Shown piece after piece: positions 1 to 11,708 of a DNA stretch of 64,000 nt (position 1 is its first letter; the number at the start of each line of letters is the position of its first letter). The stretch is taken from assembly GCF_042697365.1 (NCBI RefSeq), contig NZ_CP137605.1. One strand, given 5' to 3'. The position numbers and the translations under genes were made by a program. Below the pieces are notes generated by a model, which did no database searches, was not told where the DNA came from, and saw only the letters and a list, made by a program, of their open reading frames with translations. This DNA comes from Brucella pseudintermedia (lineage in GTDB: Bacteria > Pseudomonadota > Alphaproteobacteria > Rhizobiales > Rhizobiaceae).

Positions 1-490
1 CCCGCAGAACGGAAAGGTTCTGGCGGCGGATATTGCGAAGACACTTGCTGAAAGCGACCCGGAACATGCCGCGCAATATGAGAAGAACGCAAAGGACTAT
101 GGCGAGAAGATCGACGCGCTGACGGCGGAAGTCGCCAACGAACTGGAGCCGGTCAAGGACAAGCCGTTCATCGTCTTCCACGATGCCTATCAATATTTTG
201 AAAATCGCTTTGGCGTGAAGGCGGCCGGATCGATCACGGTCAGCCCGGAAAAGGCGCCGGGTGCGGCGCGCATCAAGGAAATTCACGACAAGATCAAGTC
301 GCTCGGCGCAGCCTGCGTGTTCTCCGAACCGCAGTTCGAGCCGAAGCTGGTGAAAACCGTTATCGACGGAACGGATGCCAAAACCGGCGTTCTCGATCCT
401 CTGGGTGCGGAATTGAAGGATGGGCCGGACCTTTATCCGCAGCTTATCCGCAATCTGGCGGATTCACTGAAAACCTGCCTGTCGAAATAA
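1..490 (+). CDS. znuA: Zinc ABC transporter substrate-binding protein ZnuA, C-terminal part (5' end outside the window)
   Basis: The open frame enters the window at base 2 and stops with TAA at 488-490, giving about 162 C-terminal residues. They match the C-terminal lobe of ZnuA-type cluster A-I metal-binding proteins: the stretch FHDAYQYFE carries a conserved metal-ligand histidine and is followed by the SPEKAPGAARI helix typical of the family. The protein would bind zinc in the periplasm and deliver it to the ZnuB/ZnuC transporter, which is not visible here. A Zur box and two more zinc-related genes lie just downstream, which supports the zinc rather than manganese assignment. The start, signal peptide and histidine-rich loop are outside the window. 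Confidence 0.9.
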   Translation, partial: PQNGKVLAADIAKTLAESDPEHAAQYEKNAKDYGEKIDALTAEVANELEPVKDKPFIVFHDAYQYFENRFGVKAAGSITVSPEKAPGAARIKEIHDKIKSLGAACVFSEPQFEPKLVKTVIDGTDAKTGVLDPLGAELKDGPDLYPQLIRNLADSLKTCLSK

Positions 491-495
491 CAACC

Positions 496-543
496 GCAGC
501 CGCTTTCCTTTGCTGGATGCCCCCGCATTCGGAAAGCGGCTGC
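496..543 (+). terminator. Hairpin after znuA, probable terminator
   Basis: A perfect 13-bp stem (496-508 pairs with 531-543) closes a 22-base loop that contains a further short ATGC/GCAT stem. It starts six bases after the znuA stop. There is no long T run after it, so it may be a factor-independent terminator of moderate strength or an mRNA 3' stabiliser. Confidence 0.6.
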
Positions 544-707
544 AAATGTGCCGGGTTGCAACCTGCTTGAACTTGCGGGCGGCCCGGCACTCAAGAAACC
601 GGAACAAGCGGAACAGGCTTCGTTCGTTGGCTTCGTGCCGGATCAAGCGCAAACCGCTTTACCCGTACATTTCAGGCGGCTTCAACCGCCTATTTTCACC
701 ATCAAAA

Positions 708-724
708 ATGTTACGATATAACAT
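708..724 (+). promoter_or_regulatory. Zur box
   Basis: The 17-base element ATGTTACGATATAACAT has 6-bp palindromic arms (ATGTTA/TATAACAT ends) around a 5-base centre. It agrees with the alphaproteobacterial Zur operator, of which TGTTATA and TATAACA are the core halves. It ends 13 bases before the start codon of the DUF4198 gene, so binding of Zur with zinc would block transcription or translation initiation of the 738-2702 gene pair. Confidence 0.8.
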
Positions 725-737
725 AAAGGAGATATGA

Positions 738-1472
738 ATGCGTAGCTTTGTGAGGGCGCTTCAGGCCGGTGCCGTTTTGACTTTTCTTGCTCCGGCAGTA
801 GCGGGTGCGCATGGCATCTGGATTGCCGAGCGTCATGGAACGCAGGCTGTTGTGTACGGCCATGGCGCAAGCGACGAGGCCTATGATCCGCAGAAGCTGA
901 AGACGGTTACCGCCAAAGACGGGGACGGCAAGGATGTTGCCGTGAAGATCGAGCGGCAGGAAGATCATGCCCTGCTTGGCGTGCCCGGAAATGCGGTCGT
1001 GGTCAACGGCACATTCGACAATGGCTTCTGGGCCGAGGGTCCGGACGGCAAGTGGGTCAACAAGCCGAAGTCCGAGGTGCCGGGTGCGAAACAGTCCAGC
1101 CAGAGCCAGAAATTTGCCGTCGCCATTCTCGATCATCTGCGCAGGAAGCCCGAGCCGCAAGGCTTGCCGTTTGAAATCGTTCCCCTGATGGACCCGACGA
1201 TTTTGGAGGCGGGTAACGAGCTTCCCGTGCAGGTTCTGCTTGACGGAAAGCCGGTGGAAGGCGTCGAGGTCACGGCGGATTATGTCAATGACAGCCACGC
1301 GGCACCGGCAAAGACCGACGCCGAAGGCATCGCCAAAATCAGGATTCGCAATGCGGGTCTCAATGTCGTTGCTGCGGGCCATTCCAAACCGCTGTCCGAC
1401 TCAAGGGAAGCCGACAAGCTCAGCTATTTCACCACGCTGACCTTCAATCTCGATCAGCATCACCACGATTGA
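738..1472 (+). CDS. DUF4198 periplasmic metal-related protein
   Basis: This 244-residue protein has a signal peptide (residues 1 to about 24, ending AVAGA) and a DUF4198 domain related to NikK/CbiK-like proteins. Predicted cleavage leaves a histidine as the first mature residue (HGIWIAERHG), and the protein ends in three histidines before a final Asp, so both ends could bind metal. It has its own Zur box and AAGGAG ribosome site and is followed after 30 bases by a COG0523 GTPase. I infer a periplasmic zinc-binding role under zinc starvation. Nickel or cobalt is the alternative, because the domain family is better known from those transport systems. Confidence 0.75.
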   Translation: MRSFVRALQAGAVLTFLAPAVAGAHGIWIAERHGTQAVVYGHGASDEAYDPQKLKTVTAKDGDGKDVAVKIERQEDHALLGVPGNAVVVNGTFDNGFWAEGPDGKWVNKPKSEVPGAKQSSQSQKFAVAILDHLRRKPEPQGLPFEIVPLMDPTILEAGNELPVQVLLDGKPVEGVEVTADYVNDSHAAPAKTDAEGIAKIRIRNAGLNVVAAGHSKPLSDSREADKLSYFTTLTFNLDQHHHD

Positions 1473-1502
1473 TCCCTTCCAGTTTCATCAAGGAACGCAG
1501 TG

Positions 1503-2702
1503 ATGAGAAAAAGACTGCCCGTCACCGTCCTGTCCGGCTTTCTTGGCGCCGGAAAGACGACGCTGCTCAATCACGTGCTCAACAATCGCGAGAACCGCCG
1601 CGTCGCGGTGATCGTCAACGATATGAGCGAAGTGAACATCGATGCCGCCCTCGTTCGGGAGGGCGGCGCCAATCTCTCCCGCACGGACGAGCAACTGGTC
1701 GAGATGACCAATGGCTGCATCTGCTGCACATTGCGTGACGATCTCTTGAAGGAGGTTTCGCAACTGGCGGCGCAGGGCCGCTTCGATTACCTGCTGATCG
1801 AGTCGACCGGCATAGCCGAGCCCTTGCCGGTCGCCGCCACGTTCGAGTTTCGCGACGAGAAGGGCAACAGTCTTTCCGATGTCGCCCGGCTCGATACGAT
1901 GGTGACGGTTGTGGATGCAGCCAACCTGCTGAAGGACTATGCGTCGAGCGACTTCCTGCGCGATCGCGGCGAATCCCTCGGCGCGGAGGACGAGCGCACG
2001 CTTGTCGACCTTCTGGTCGAGCAGATCGAGTTCGCAGACGTCGTGGTGTTGAACAAGATATCGACCGCTTCACAGGAAGAGCGTGATCTTGCCCGCAAGG
2101 TCATCCGCTCGCTCAATCCCGATGCCCGCATCGAGGAGGCCGATTTCGGTGACGTGCCGCTCGACGCCATACTGGACACGAGGCTCTTCGACTTCAACAA
2201 GGCGCATGAACATCCGCTCTGGTACAAGGAGCTGCACGGCTTTGCTGCGCACACACCCGAGACGGAGGAATATGGCGTTCGCTCCTTTATCTATCGCGCG
2301 CGGCGTCCCTTCGATCCCGAAAGGTTCCAGTCTTTCATCGACAAGGGCTGGCCGGGTGTGGTGCGGGCGAAGGGCTTCTTCTGGCTGGCGACAAGGCCGG
2401 ATTTCGTTGGCGAAATCAGTCAGGCTGGCGCCTTGGTGCGCACGGGAAAAAGGGGCCGCTGGTGGTCGTCCGTGCCCAGGCAATACTGGCCGGAGGAACC
2501 CGAATGGCAGCGCGCCATGGAGCCGTATTTCCATAAGGTCTGGGGCGACCGGCGTCAGGAGATCGTTTTCATCGGCGTCGATCCGATGCGGGAAGACGCG
2601 CTCATCGATGCGCTGGACCAGTGTCTCCTTGAGGAAGAAGACTTCGTGCCGGAGCGCTGGTCGGGGCTGAACGATCCGTTTCCGAACTGGTCGCCAGCCT
2701 GA
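1503..2702 (+). CDS. zigA: COG0523-family zinc chaperone GTPase (ZigA/CobW-like)
   Basis: The 399-residue protein carries Walker A GFLGAGKTT (residues 12-20), the metal-binding GCICC motif with cysteines at about 72, 74 and 75, an ESTG switch region, a guanine-specificity motif NKIS, and a C-terminal CobW_C domain. Family members hydrolyse GTP to hand metal to client proteins in the cytoplasm. Context (Zur box upstream, znuA, DUF4198) points to zinc, as for ZigA/ZagA. I chose ATG 1503 because AAGGA lies eight bases upstream; an in-frame GTG at 1500 is adjacent. The gene probably forms a two-gene operon with the DUF4198 gene. Confidence 0.85.
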   Translation: MRKRLPVTVLSGFLGAGKTTLLNHVLNNRENRRVAVIVNDMSEVNIDAALVREGGANLSRTDEQLVEMTNGCICCTLRDDLLKEVSQLAAQGRFDYLLIESTGIAEPLPVAATFEFRDEKGNSLSDVARLDTMVTVVDAANLLKDYASSDFLRDRGESLGAEDERTLVDLLVEQIEFADVVVLNKISTASQEERDLARKVIRSLNPDARIEEADFGDVPLDAILDTRLFDFNKAHEHPLWYKELHGFAAHTPETEEYGVRSFIYRARRPFDPERFQSFIDKGWPGVVRAKGFFWLATRPDFVGEISQAGALVRTGKRGRWWSSVPRQYWPEEPEWQRAMEPYFHKVWGDRRQEIVFIGVDPMREDALIDALDQCLLEEEDFVPERWSGLNDPFPNWSPA

Positions 2703-2705
2703 AGC

Positions 2706-3137
2706 CTATTTCGACAGTGAGACTATATCCATGGCCCTGCTGTCGGCCAGCGTTCGGTGATCCAGAACGCTGGCGATGGCTTCGCGCACGTCGAGCATCA
2801 TATGGCGCACCTCGCATTCGTCCTCATCGCAATCGTCGCAAGGGCGATAGTCCGTCTTGCTGGCGCAGGCGATGGGCGCAAGCGCGCCATCAAGCGCGCG
2901 GATGATATTGCCGATGGCGATCTCGTTCGCCGGGCGGGCAAGGCAGAAGCCGCCGCCCTTGCCCTTGCGGCTCAGGACGAAACCGGCATTGCGAAGCTCG
3001 GTAAAAATATTGTCGAGAAACTTGCGCGGTATATGGTGCTTTTCGGCGATCTCGCTGGCGGAAACCAGTTGCCCATCGGTAACGCCCGCCAGATGTACCA
3101 TGGCTTTCAGGCCATATTTGCCCTTTTTGGTCAGCAT
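2706..3137 (-). CDS. Rrf2-family transcriptional regulator
   Basis: Starting at MLTKKGKYGLKAM the protein has 143 residues, the usual Rrf2 length; upstream in-frame codons to 3437 show no Rrf2 similarity and are excluded. The winged helix spans residues 1-60 with the conserved RKGKGGGF wing. Cysteines at about 91, 100, 103 and 108 resemble the cluster-binding loop of IscR/NsrR/RirA, although the spacing is not that of IscR. It may sense iron-sulfur status, nitric oxide or redox. It converges on zigA, with stops only four bases apart. I cannot assign its target. Confidence 0.85.
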   Translation of the reverse strand: MLTKKGKYGLKAMVHLAGVTDGQLVSASEIAEKHHIPRKFLDNIFTELRNAGFVLSRKGKGGGFCLARPANEIAIGNIIRALDGALAPIACASKTDYRPCDDCDEDECEVRHMMLDVREAIASVLDHRTLADSRAMDIVSLSK

Positions 3138-3318
3138 GCCACCCCTGTGGGGCATTTCCTCGAAGAACCGAAACCGCCTTCGTCCGGAAATGCACGAAAA
3201 GAAATACGCAACACACGCCGCCAGCAAAACCGGCGCCGTTCGCAACACAAGGCCAAAGCCCGTTTCCCGGAAGTTAGGCGGTAAACCCGGCTGCGACAAG
3301 TGTTTTTGCCGCCAGCGG

Positions 3319-4194
3319 TCAATCGCGACCGTTCTCCAGCAAAGCGAGGGATAATGCGCCCTGCAATGCATTGCCGAGCGGAGGTCGGTAGAGTTCACGA
3401 TGCGGGAGGAAGGGCAGTGCCGCATAGGATGAGGCAAGGCCCCCCGTCAGGCTAAACCGGCCAAGCCTCTCTATGTCGAGCCGTTGCAGGCCGCGGCCTA
3501 TATAAGTGCAGGCGCGTTGCAGGATCGAAATGCCAAGCGCGTCCCCCTTGTGCGCATATTCGAAGACGGTAGGCGCGAAGGCGGCGTAGTCCGCAGCCGT
3601 TGCCGTGCGCGAAAAGGCGATAATCCGACGAAGCTCGCCGCCGAACCGGGCCAGCACGGCGTCAACGAGTTCCGTGCGTTCCGCCATTCCGTCCAGGGCA
3701 AGCAGCGTTTCTTCAAGCAGTTCGCGGCCAAGCCGCGCGCCGCCCGCCTGATCGCTCAACATGAAGCCGCGACCGCCGACAATCTCGAAAGCCTCTCGTT
3801 CCCTTTTGACGAAGACCGAACCGGTGCCGAGAATGACAATCGCGCCATCGTCCTTGCCGAGCGCACCTTGCAGGGCGGTCACAGCGTCGGAAACGATCTT
3901 CACCCTGCCGAAAGGGAGTTGGCGCTCCACACTGCCCTTGTCGGCAAGCGAATTTGCGCCTGCGAGCCCCAGCACCGCGCAGGTCTCTCTTAGTATGGCG
4001 ACATCGAGCCCCGCGTCCTGCACGGCCTGTTTCGCTGCGCGCACGATATTGTCCAGTGCCGTTGCCGGGTCGGCGCCGATATTGGCGGGGCCGCTGGTTC
4101 CCCGGCCTAGGGCCGCGCCATCGCGGTTGGCCAGCAGCGCCCGGCATCCGGTGCCGCCGCCATCGACCGCCAGAATATAGGGCATAGGCTTCAT
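3319..4194 (-). CDS. BadF/BadG/BcrA/BcrD-type ATPase, probable N-acetylglucosamine kinase
   Basis: The 291-residue protein starts at MKPMPYILAVDGGGTG, which holds the phosphate-1 loop of the sugar kinase/Hsp70/actin fold; the phosphate-2 loop is ILGTGSVF near residue 125. This is the COG2971 family, whose characterised members phosphorylate N-acetylglucosamine or glucosamine. No transporter or other amino-sugar gene is visible beside it; the rrn operon lies upstream, so the substrate remains inferred. The longer frame to 4290 begins in probable leader sequence and was not used. Confidence 0.75.
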   Translation of the reverse strand: MKPMPYILAVDGGGTGCRALLANRDGAALGRGTSGPANIGADPATALDNIVRAAKQAVQDAGLDVAILRETCAVLGLAGANSLADKGSVERQLPFGRVKIVSDAVTALQGALGKDDGAIVILGTGSVFVKREREAFEIVGGRGFMLSDQAGGARLGRELLEETLLALDGMAERTELVDAVLARFGGELRRIIAFSRTATAADYAAFAPTVFEYAHKGDALGISILQRACTYIGRGLQRLDIERLGRFSLTGGLASSYAALPFLPHRELYRPPLGNALQGALSLALLENGRD

Positions 4195-4333
4195 GTTCTT
4201 CACCCGATTGTCATGCCAACCGTCACGGAATCGTCGCAACTGTGCGAATCGCCAGTTTTTCACGGTTGAAATTTGGTTAAAAAGGACCATATTGGCTGTG
4301 GAAAGAAAATTCCTATTTTTTTGAGAAACTGCG

Positions 4334-4362
4334 TTGACAGTTTTGATTGGTGGGGTCTATAT
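4334..4362 (+). promoter_or_regulatory. Candidate rrn promoter P1
   Basis: TTGACA at 4334-4339 and CTATAT at 4357-4362 are separated by 17 bases, close to the alphaproteobacterial sigma-70 consensus. It lies about 560 bases upstream of the 16S gene in an otherwise gene-free stretch (4195-4925). Confidence 0.6.
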
Positions 4363-4545
4363 GGCGCCACAACGAGGGCGGCGGCGCCGCAAGCGGCAGG
4401 CTGATGCGTCCTTGGAGTTGGTTGAAAGAGTTGGGCAGTGATGTTTGATTTGAGTAGGCTGGCGGCGTTGACGGGGCGGAAGTTCTGTTGATGTTGGAAG
4501 AAAAGAGCTTCGATTAAGTTTGTGATTTTCTTCTAAAAAAAGTGG

Positions 4546-4573
4546 TTGACAGGTTGGTTTGACTGATCTAGAA
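4546..4573 (+). promoter_or_regulatory. Candidate rrn promoter P2
   Basis: A second TTGACA at 4546-4551 is followed by a TCTAGAA element at about 4567-4573. The -10 match is weaker than in P1, so the exact -10 is uncertain. Tandem promoters are normal for rrn operons. Confidence 0.5.
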
Positions 4574-4677
4574 GCCCGGCACCGCAGACGAGGCGCTGAT
4601 GAGGATTTGACCTTCGGGTTGAGTGATGATCGCGGGTTTGTCGAGCGGATGAGATTTTTGACGGTTTTGATGCTGTC

Positions 4678-4689
4678 TGTTCTTTGACA
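4678..4689 (+). promoter_or_regulatory. rrn leader boxA antitermination element
   Basis: TGTTCTTTGAC followed by A-rich sequence matches the boxA motif bound by NusB/NusE in rRNA leaders. It lies about 235 bases before 16S, in the expected leader position. Confidence 0.6.
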
Positions 4690-4924
4690 ATTTTATACAG
4701 AAGAAAGAGAAACGTGGGCGGCATAGTCTGCGGATGGTTCGAGAGATCGGACTGTCGCAATGAACTTTGGCGGACACGTTTCTTGATAAGAACTATGTTA
4801 CCTGGATGGTCAGCAATGATTGTCTGGTGTGTAAATATGTTCTCGTCAATTTGAGCGTGACCAGAAGTTTGCGTCCTGTGTTTTACACAGTGATGCGACT
4901 GATAATAGCCATATATCAAATTTT

Positions 4925-6416
<1,492 letters not shown>

Positions 6417-6579
6417 AGATCATCTACTGAACAGAGCTTCGGGCTCATTCATAGATCATCTTATTAGAACATAGATCGGAAGCCAGTCAGCTTCACGATC
6501 GCTTTGCAGGCGTGCCGCCTTCGTTTCTCTTTCTTCGTTGGATGATTTGACGCGCTACGGCGTTCTGGTTGAGAGATCA

Positions 6580-6656
<77 letters not shown>

Positions 6657-6775
6657 AAATATCGCTCACGTGCCGTATCGCAGCTGACGCTGCGGGCGAC
6701 TTAAGCGTGGGCGCGGCAGCAGCCGCGACGGCCAGTCGGCCTTGCGAAGCTGTTGCTTCGAGAGTTACTTGATAA

Positions 6776-6851
6776 GGGGCCGTAGCTCAGCTGGGAGAGC
6801 ACCTGCTTTGCAAGCAGGGGGTCGTCGGTTCGATCCCGTCCGGCTCCACCA
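6776..6851 (+). tRNA. tRNA-Ala (TGC)
   Basis: A 76-base cloverleaf starting GGGGCCGTAGCTC and ending with encoded CCA; anticodon TGC at 6819-6821 in the loop TTTGCAA; T-arm GGTTCGATCCC. It is the second tRNA of the 16S-23S spacer. Confidence 0.97.
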
Positions 6852-7120
6852 TCAAGTTTGGTGTCGAGTAGGGCGGCAGTTCAATCATCCAAGAGAAAGA
6901 AACAAGTTTGCGGACTTTTATGAAAGTCTGCCTGTTCTGTATGAAATCGTGAAGAGAAGATGTAATCGGATTAGCCACTGGCTAATGTCGCAGGTAGCTT
7001 GCTCAAGCCCTGCATTATGATTGATGTGTTTAACCGCCATCACCGATTGTATCTCGAGAAGCTGGTCTTTCTGCTGATAACGTTGAACAGCAATGTTTGA
7101 TGGATATTGGCAATGAGAGT
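6852..7120 (+). other. Internal transcribed spacer between tRNA-Ala and 23S
   Basis: About 270 bases with no gene. The segment around 6891-6905 (AGAGAAAGAAAC) and the following AT-rich stretch are likely rRNA-processing and antitermination sequence. I see no credible open frame here. Confidence 0.7.
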
Positions 7121-10029
<2,909 letters not shown>

Positions 10030-10257
10030 CTCCCATTTACAATATCCATCAAGCGAAGCTTGATGATCTATATCGCTCACGCCAGTCTGGCTTCGCCAGA
10101 CGGCTGCGCGGGCGCGCCGGAAAACCGGCGGCATGCAGTCGCATGCTTTTTGTTTTACAGCACGAAAGACGGAAAAAGCGCAGGAAGAACGGAGCTGACA
10201 TATTCCCCTACTGCCTTGCTCCCCTAAACCAGCTTCTCAAACTTTGTGTTCTTCGCC

Positions 10258-10376
10258 GACCTGGTGGTTATGGCGGAGCGGCTGCACCCGATCCCATTCC
10301 GAACTCGGCCGTGAAACGCTCCAGCGCCAATGGTACTTCGTCTCAAGACGCGGGAGAGTAGGTCGCTGCCAGGTCT
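10258..10376 (+). rRNA. rrf: 5S ribosomal RNA
   Basis: About 118 bases starting GACCTGGTGG and ending CCAGGTC, which pair to close helix I. The CCGAACTCGG loop and GAGAGTAGGTC strand are typical. It lies about 230 bases after 23S; that spacer holds no gene. Confidence 0.95.
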
Positions 10377-10479
10377 GCAAAGCACACAAATCAAGTCATC
10401 TTCTCAAGCCAATACAGAACAGTTCAATCAAGCGCTAAACGCAAAAAATACCCAACCGGTTCTAAAACAAACACCCTGG

Positions 10480-10556
<77 letters not shown>

Positions 10557-10651
10557 AAATCCTCTCAAATTACTGAAAACGTCGAGGCCTACACCATCCT
10601 GGTCGTAGCCATTCCGCTGGCACAAGCTTCAAGGAGCAGCCCGTTCGGCCT

Positions 10652-10678
10652 AAAATCGATTCGCCGGATCGATTTTTT
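10652..10678 (+). terminator. Rho-independent terminator after the rrn operon
   Basis: A 9-bp stem AAAATCGAT/ATCGATTTT around a seven-base loop is followed by a T run. It lies about 95 bases after tRNA-fMet and before the partial tRNA copy. Confidence 0.75.
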
Positions 10679-10689
10679 AACGGCCTCAC

Positions 10690-10745
10690 CTCATCAGGCT
10701 CATAACCTGAAGGCCGCAGGTTCAAATCCTGCCCCCGCAACCAAA
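10690..10745 (+). repeat. Partial duplicate of the tRNA-fMet 3' part
   Basis: 56 bases repeat 10503-10558 (anticodon arm, variable loop, T arm, acceptor 3' strand and CCA) with a single change (G10506 to A10693). The 5' third of the tRNA is absent, so it cannot fold as a tRNA. Such tRNA 3' duplicates arise from integrase-mediated insertion at tRNA genes or from recombination between rrn copies. Confidence 0.9.
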
Positions 10746-10753
10746 TCATATAC

Positions 10754-10784
10754 AAAGCCCCGCTCCAAAACGCGGGGCTTTTGT
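10754..10784 (+). terminator. Rho-independent terminator
   Basis: A 10-bp stem AAAGCCCCGC/GCGGGGCTTT with an eight-base loop, followed by TT. It stands directly after the partial tRNA copy and looks like a normal tRNA/rrn terminator carried along with the duplicated end. Confidence 0.8.
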
Positions 10785-11041
10785 GTTTTGACAACCTCGC
10801 AAGGCAAAAGCCCGCTGTCGGGAAACGTGGGCCTCGAAGCGGCTGCGGCCGGATTGCGTTTTAACGGGAACCCTTTTCCCGAGCACGTCCGCCATGGAGT
10901 TGCAGCGGTGCCGTGAGATAAAGCAGTTATTCGCACACGGAAAAATCTTTCAACAGATTAAGCCTCGTGAAGGCGACCACTTCACGCAACGGTATTTCTC
11001 CAGTATTGATGCGTGCAAAGGTGGTGGGGAGACGGCCCGTC

Positions 11042-11689
11042 ATGAGCACAGCAAGCGATGCGCGTTTCTGGGATCGGACGTCGCGGAAATATGCCTTGGG
11101 CAAGATCGCGGATCAGGCCGGCTATGAGCGCACGCTGGACCGGACCCGAGCTTTGCTTGGAACAAGTGACAAGGTGCTGGAGCTGGGTTGCGGCACGGGA
11201 ACAACAGCGCTCAAGCTCGCAGGCGCTGTGCAGGGTTACGTCGCGACAGACTTCTCGGTCGGAATGATCGCGATTGCCGACGAAAAGCTTGCCGCTGCCC
11301 CGATCCCGGCTCTCACCTTCCGAACGGCGACTGCGCAGACGCTTGCCTCAGAGGCGGCGCGGTTCAACGTAGTTCTTGGTTTCAACTATCTCCATCTGGT
11401 TCGCGACCTGTCGGGCACGCTGCGCTCGATCCATACTCTGCTTGAGCCGGGAGGCTTGTTCATTTCCAAAACGCCTTGCGTGGGCGACATGAACCCGCTG
11501 ATCCGGCTGGCGCTCTTGCCCGCGATGCGCGTGATCGGCATGGCGCCCTATGCGAGCGCCTTCGGGGCAACGGAACTGAGCCGGCAAATATCTGCCGCGG
11601 GCTTCGATATTCTTGCGGTCGAACGCCATGCCGCGAGGGGCAATGATAATCGTCCCTATATTGTGGCTCGCAAACGCATACAGCCATAA
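11042..11689 (+). CDS. Class I SAM-dependent methyltransferase
   Basis: The 215-residue protein starting at MSTASDARFW has motif I LELGCGTGTTAL near residue 49, a conserved ATDFS motif II, and the FNYLHLV motif IV region, all typical of Methyltransf_11/25 folds. The substrate is not evident; small-molecule rather than RNA methylation is likely from the family. I chose ATG 11042 because similarity begins there and GGGGAG lies upstream; the frame extends to 10967 without support. It stands alone, convergent with the phosphoketolase gene. Confidence 0.75.
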   Translation: MSTASDARFWDRTSRKYALGKIADQAGYERTLDRTRALLGTSDKVLELGCGTGTTALKLAGAVQGYVATDFSVGMIAIADEKLAAAPIPALTFRTATAQTLASEAARFNVVLGFNYLHLVRDLSGTLRSIHTLLEPGGLFISKTPCVGDMNPLIRLALLPAMRVIGMAPYASAFGATELSRQISAAGFDILAVERHAARGNDNRPYIVARKRIQP

Positions 11690-11708
11690 GGATCTCGCGC
11701 GGTTGCCC

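Noticed and set aside
2757..3284. Plus-strand frames opposite the Rrf2 gene
   Set aside because: Antisense to a clear winged-helix regulator; no domain seen.
6742..7020. Open frame over tRNA-Ala and the spacer
   Set aside because: It overlaps a tRNA gene and rRNA processing sequence.
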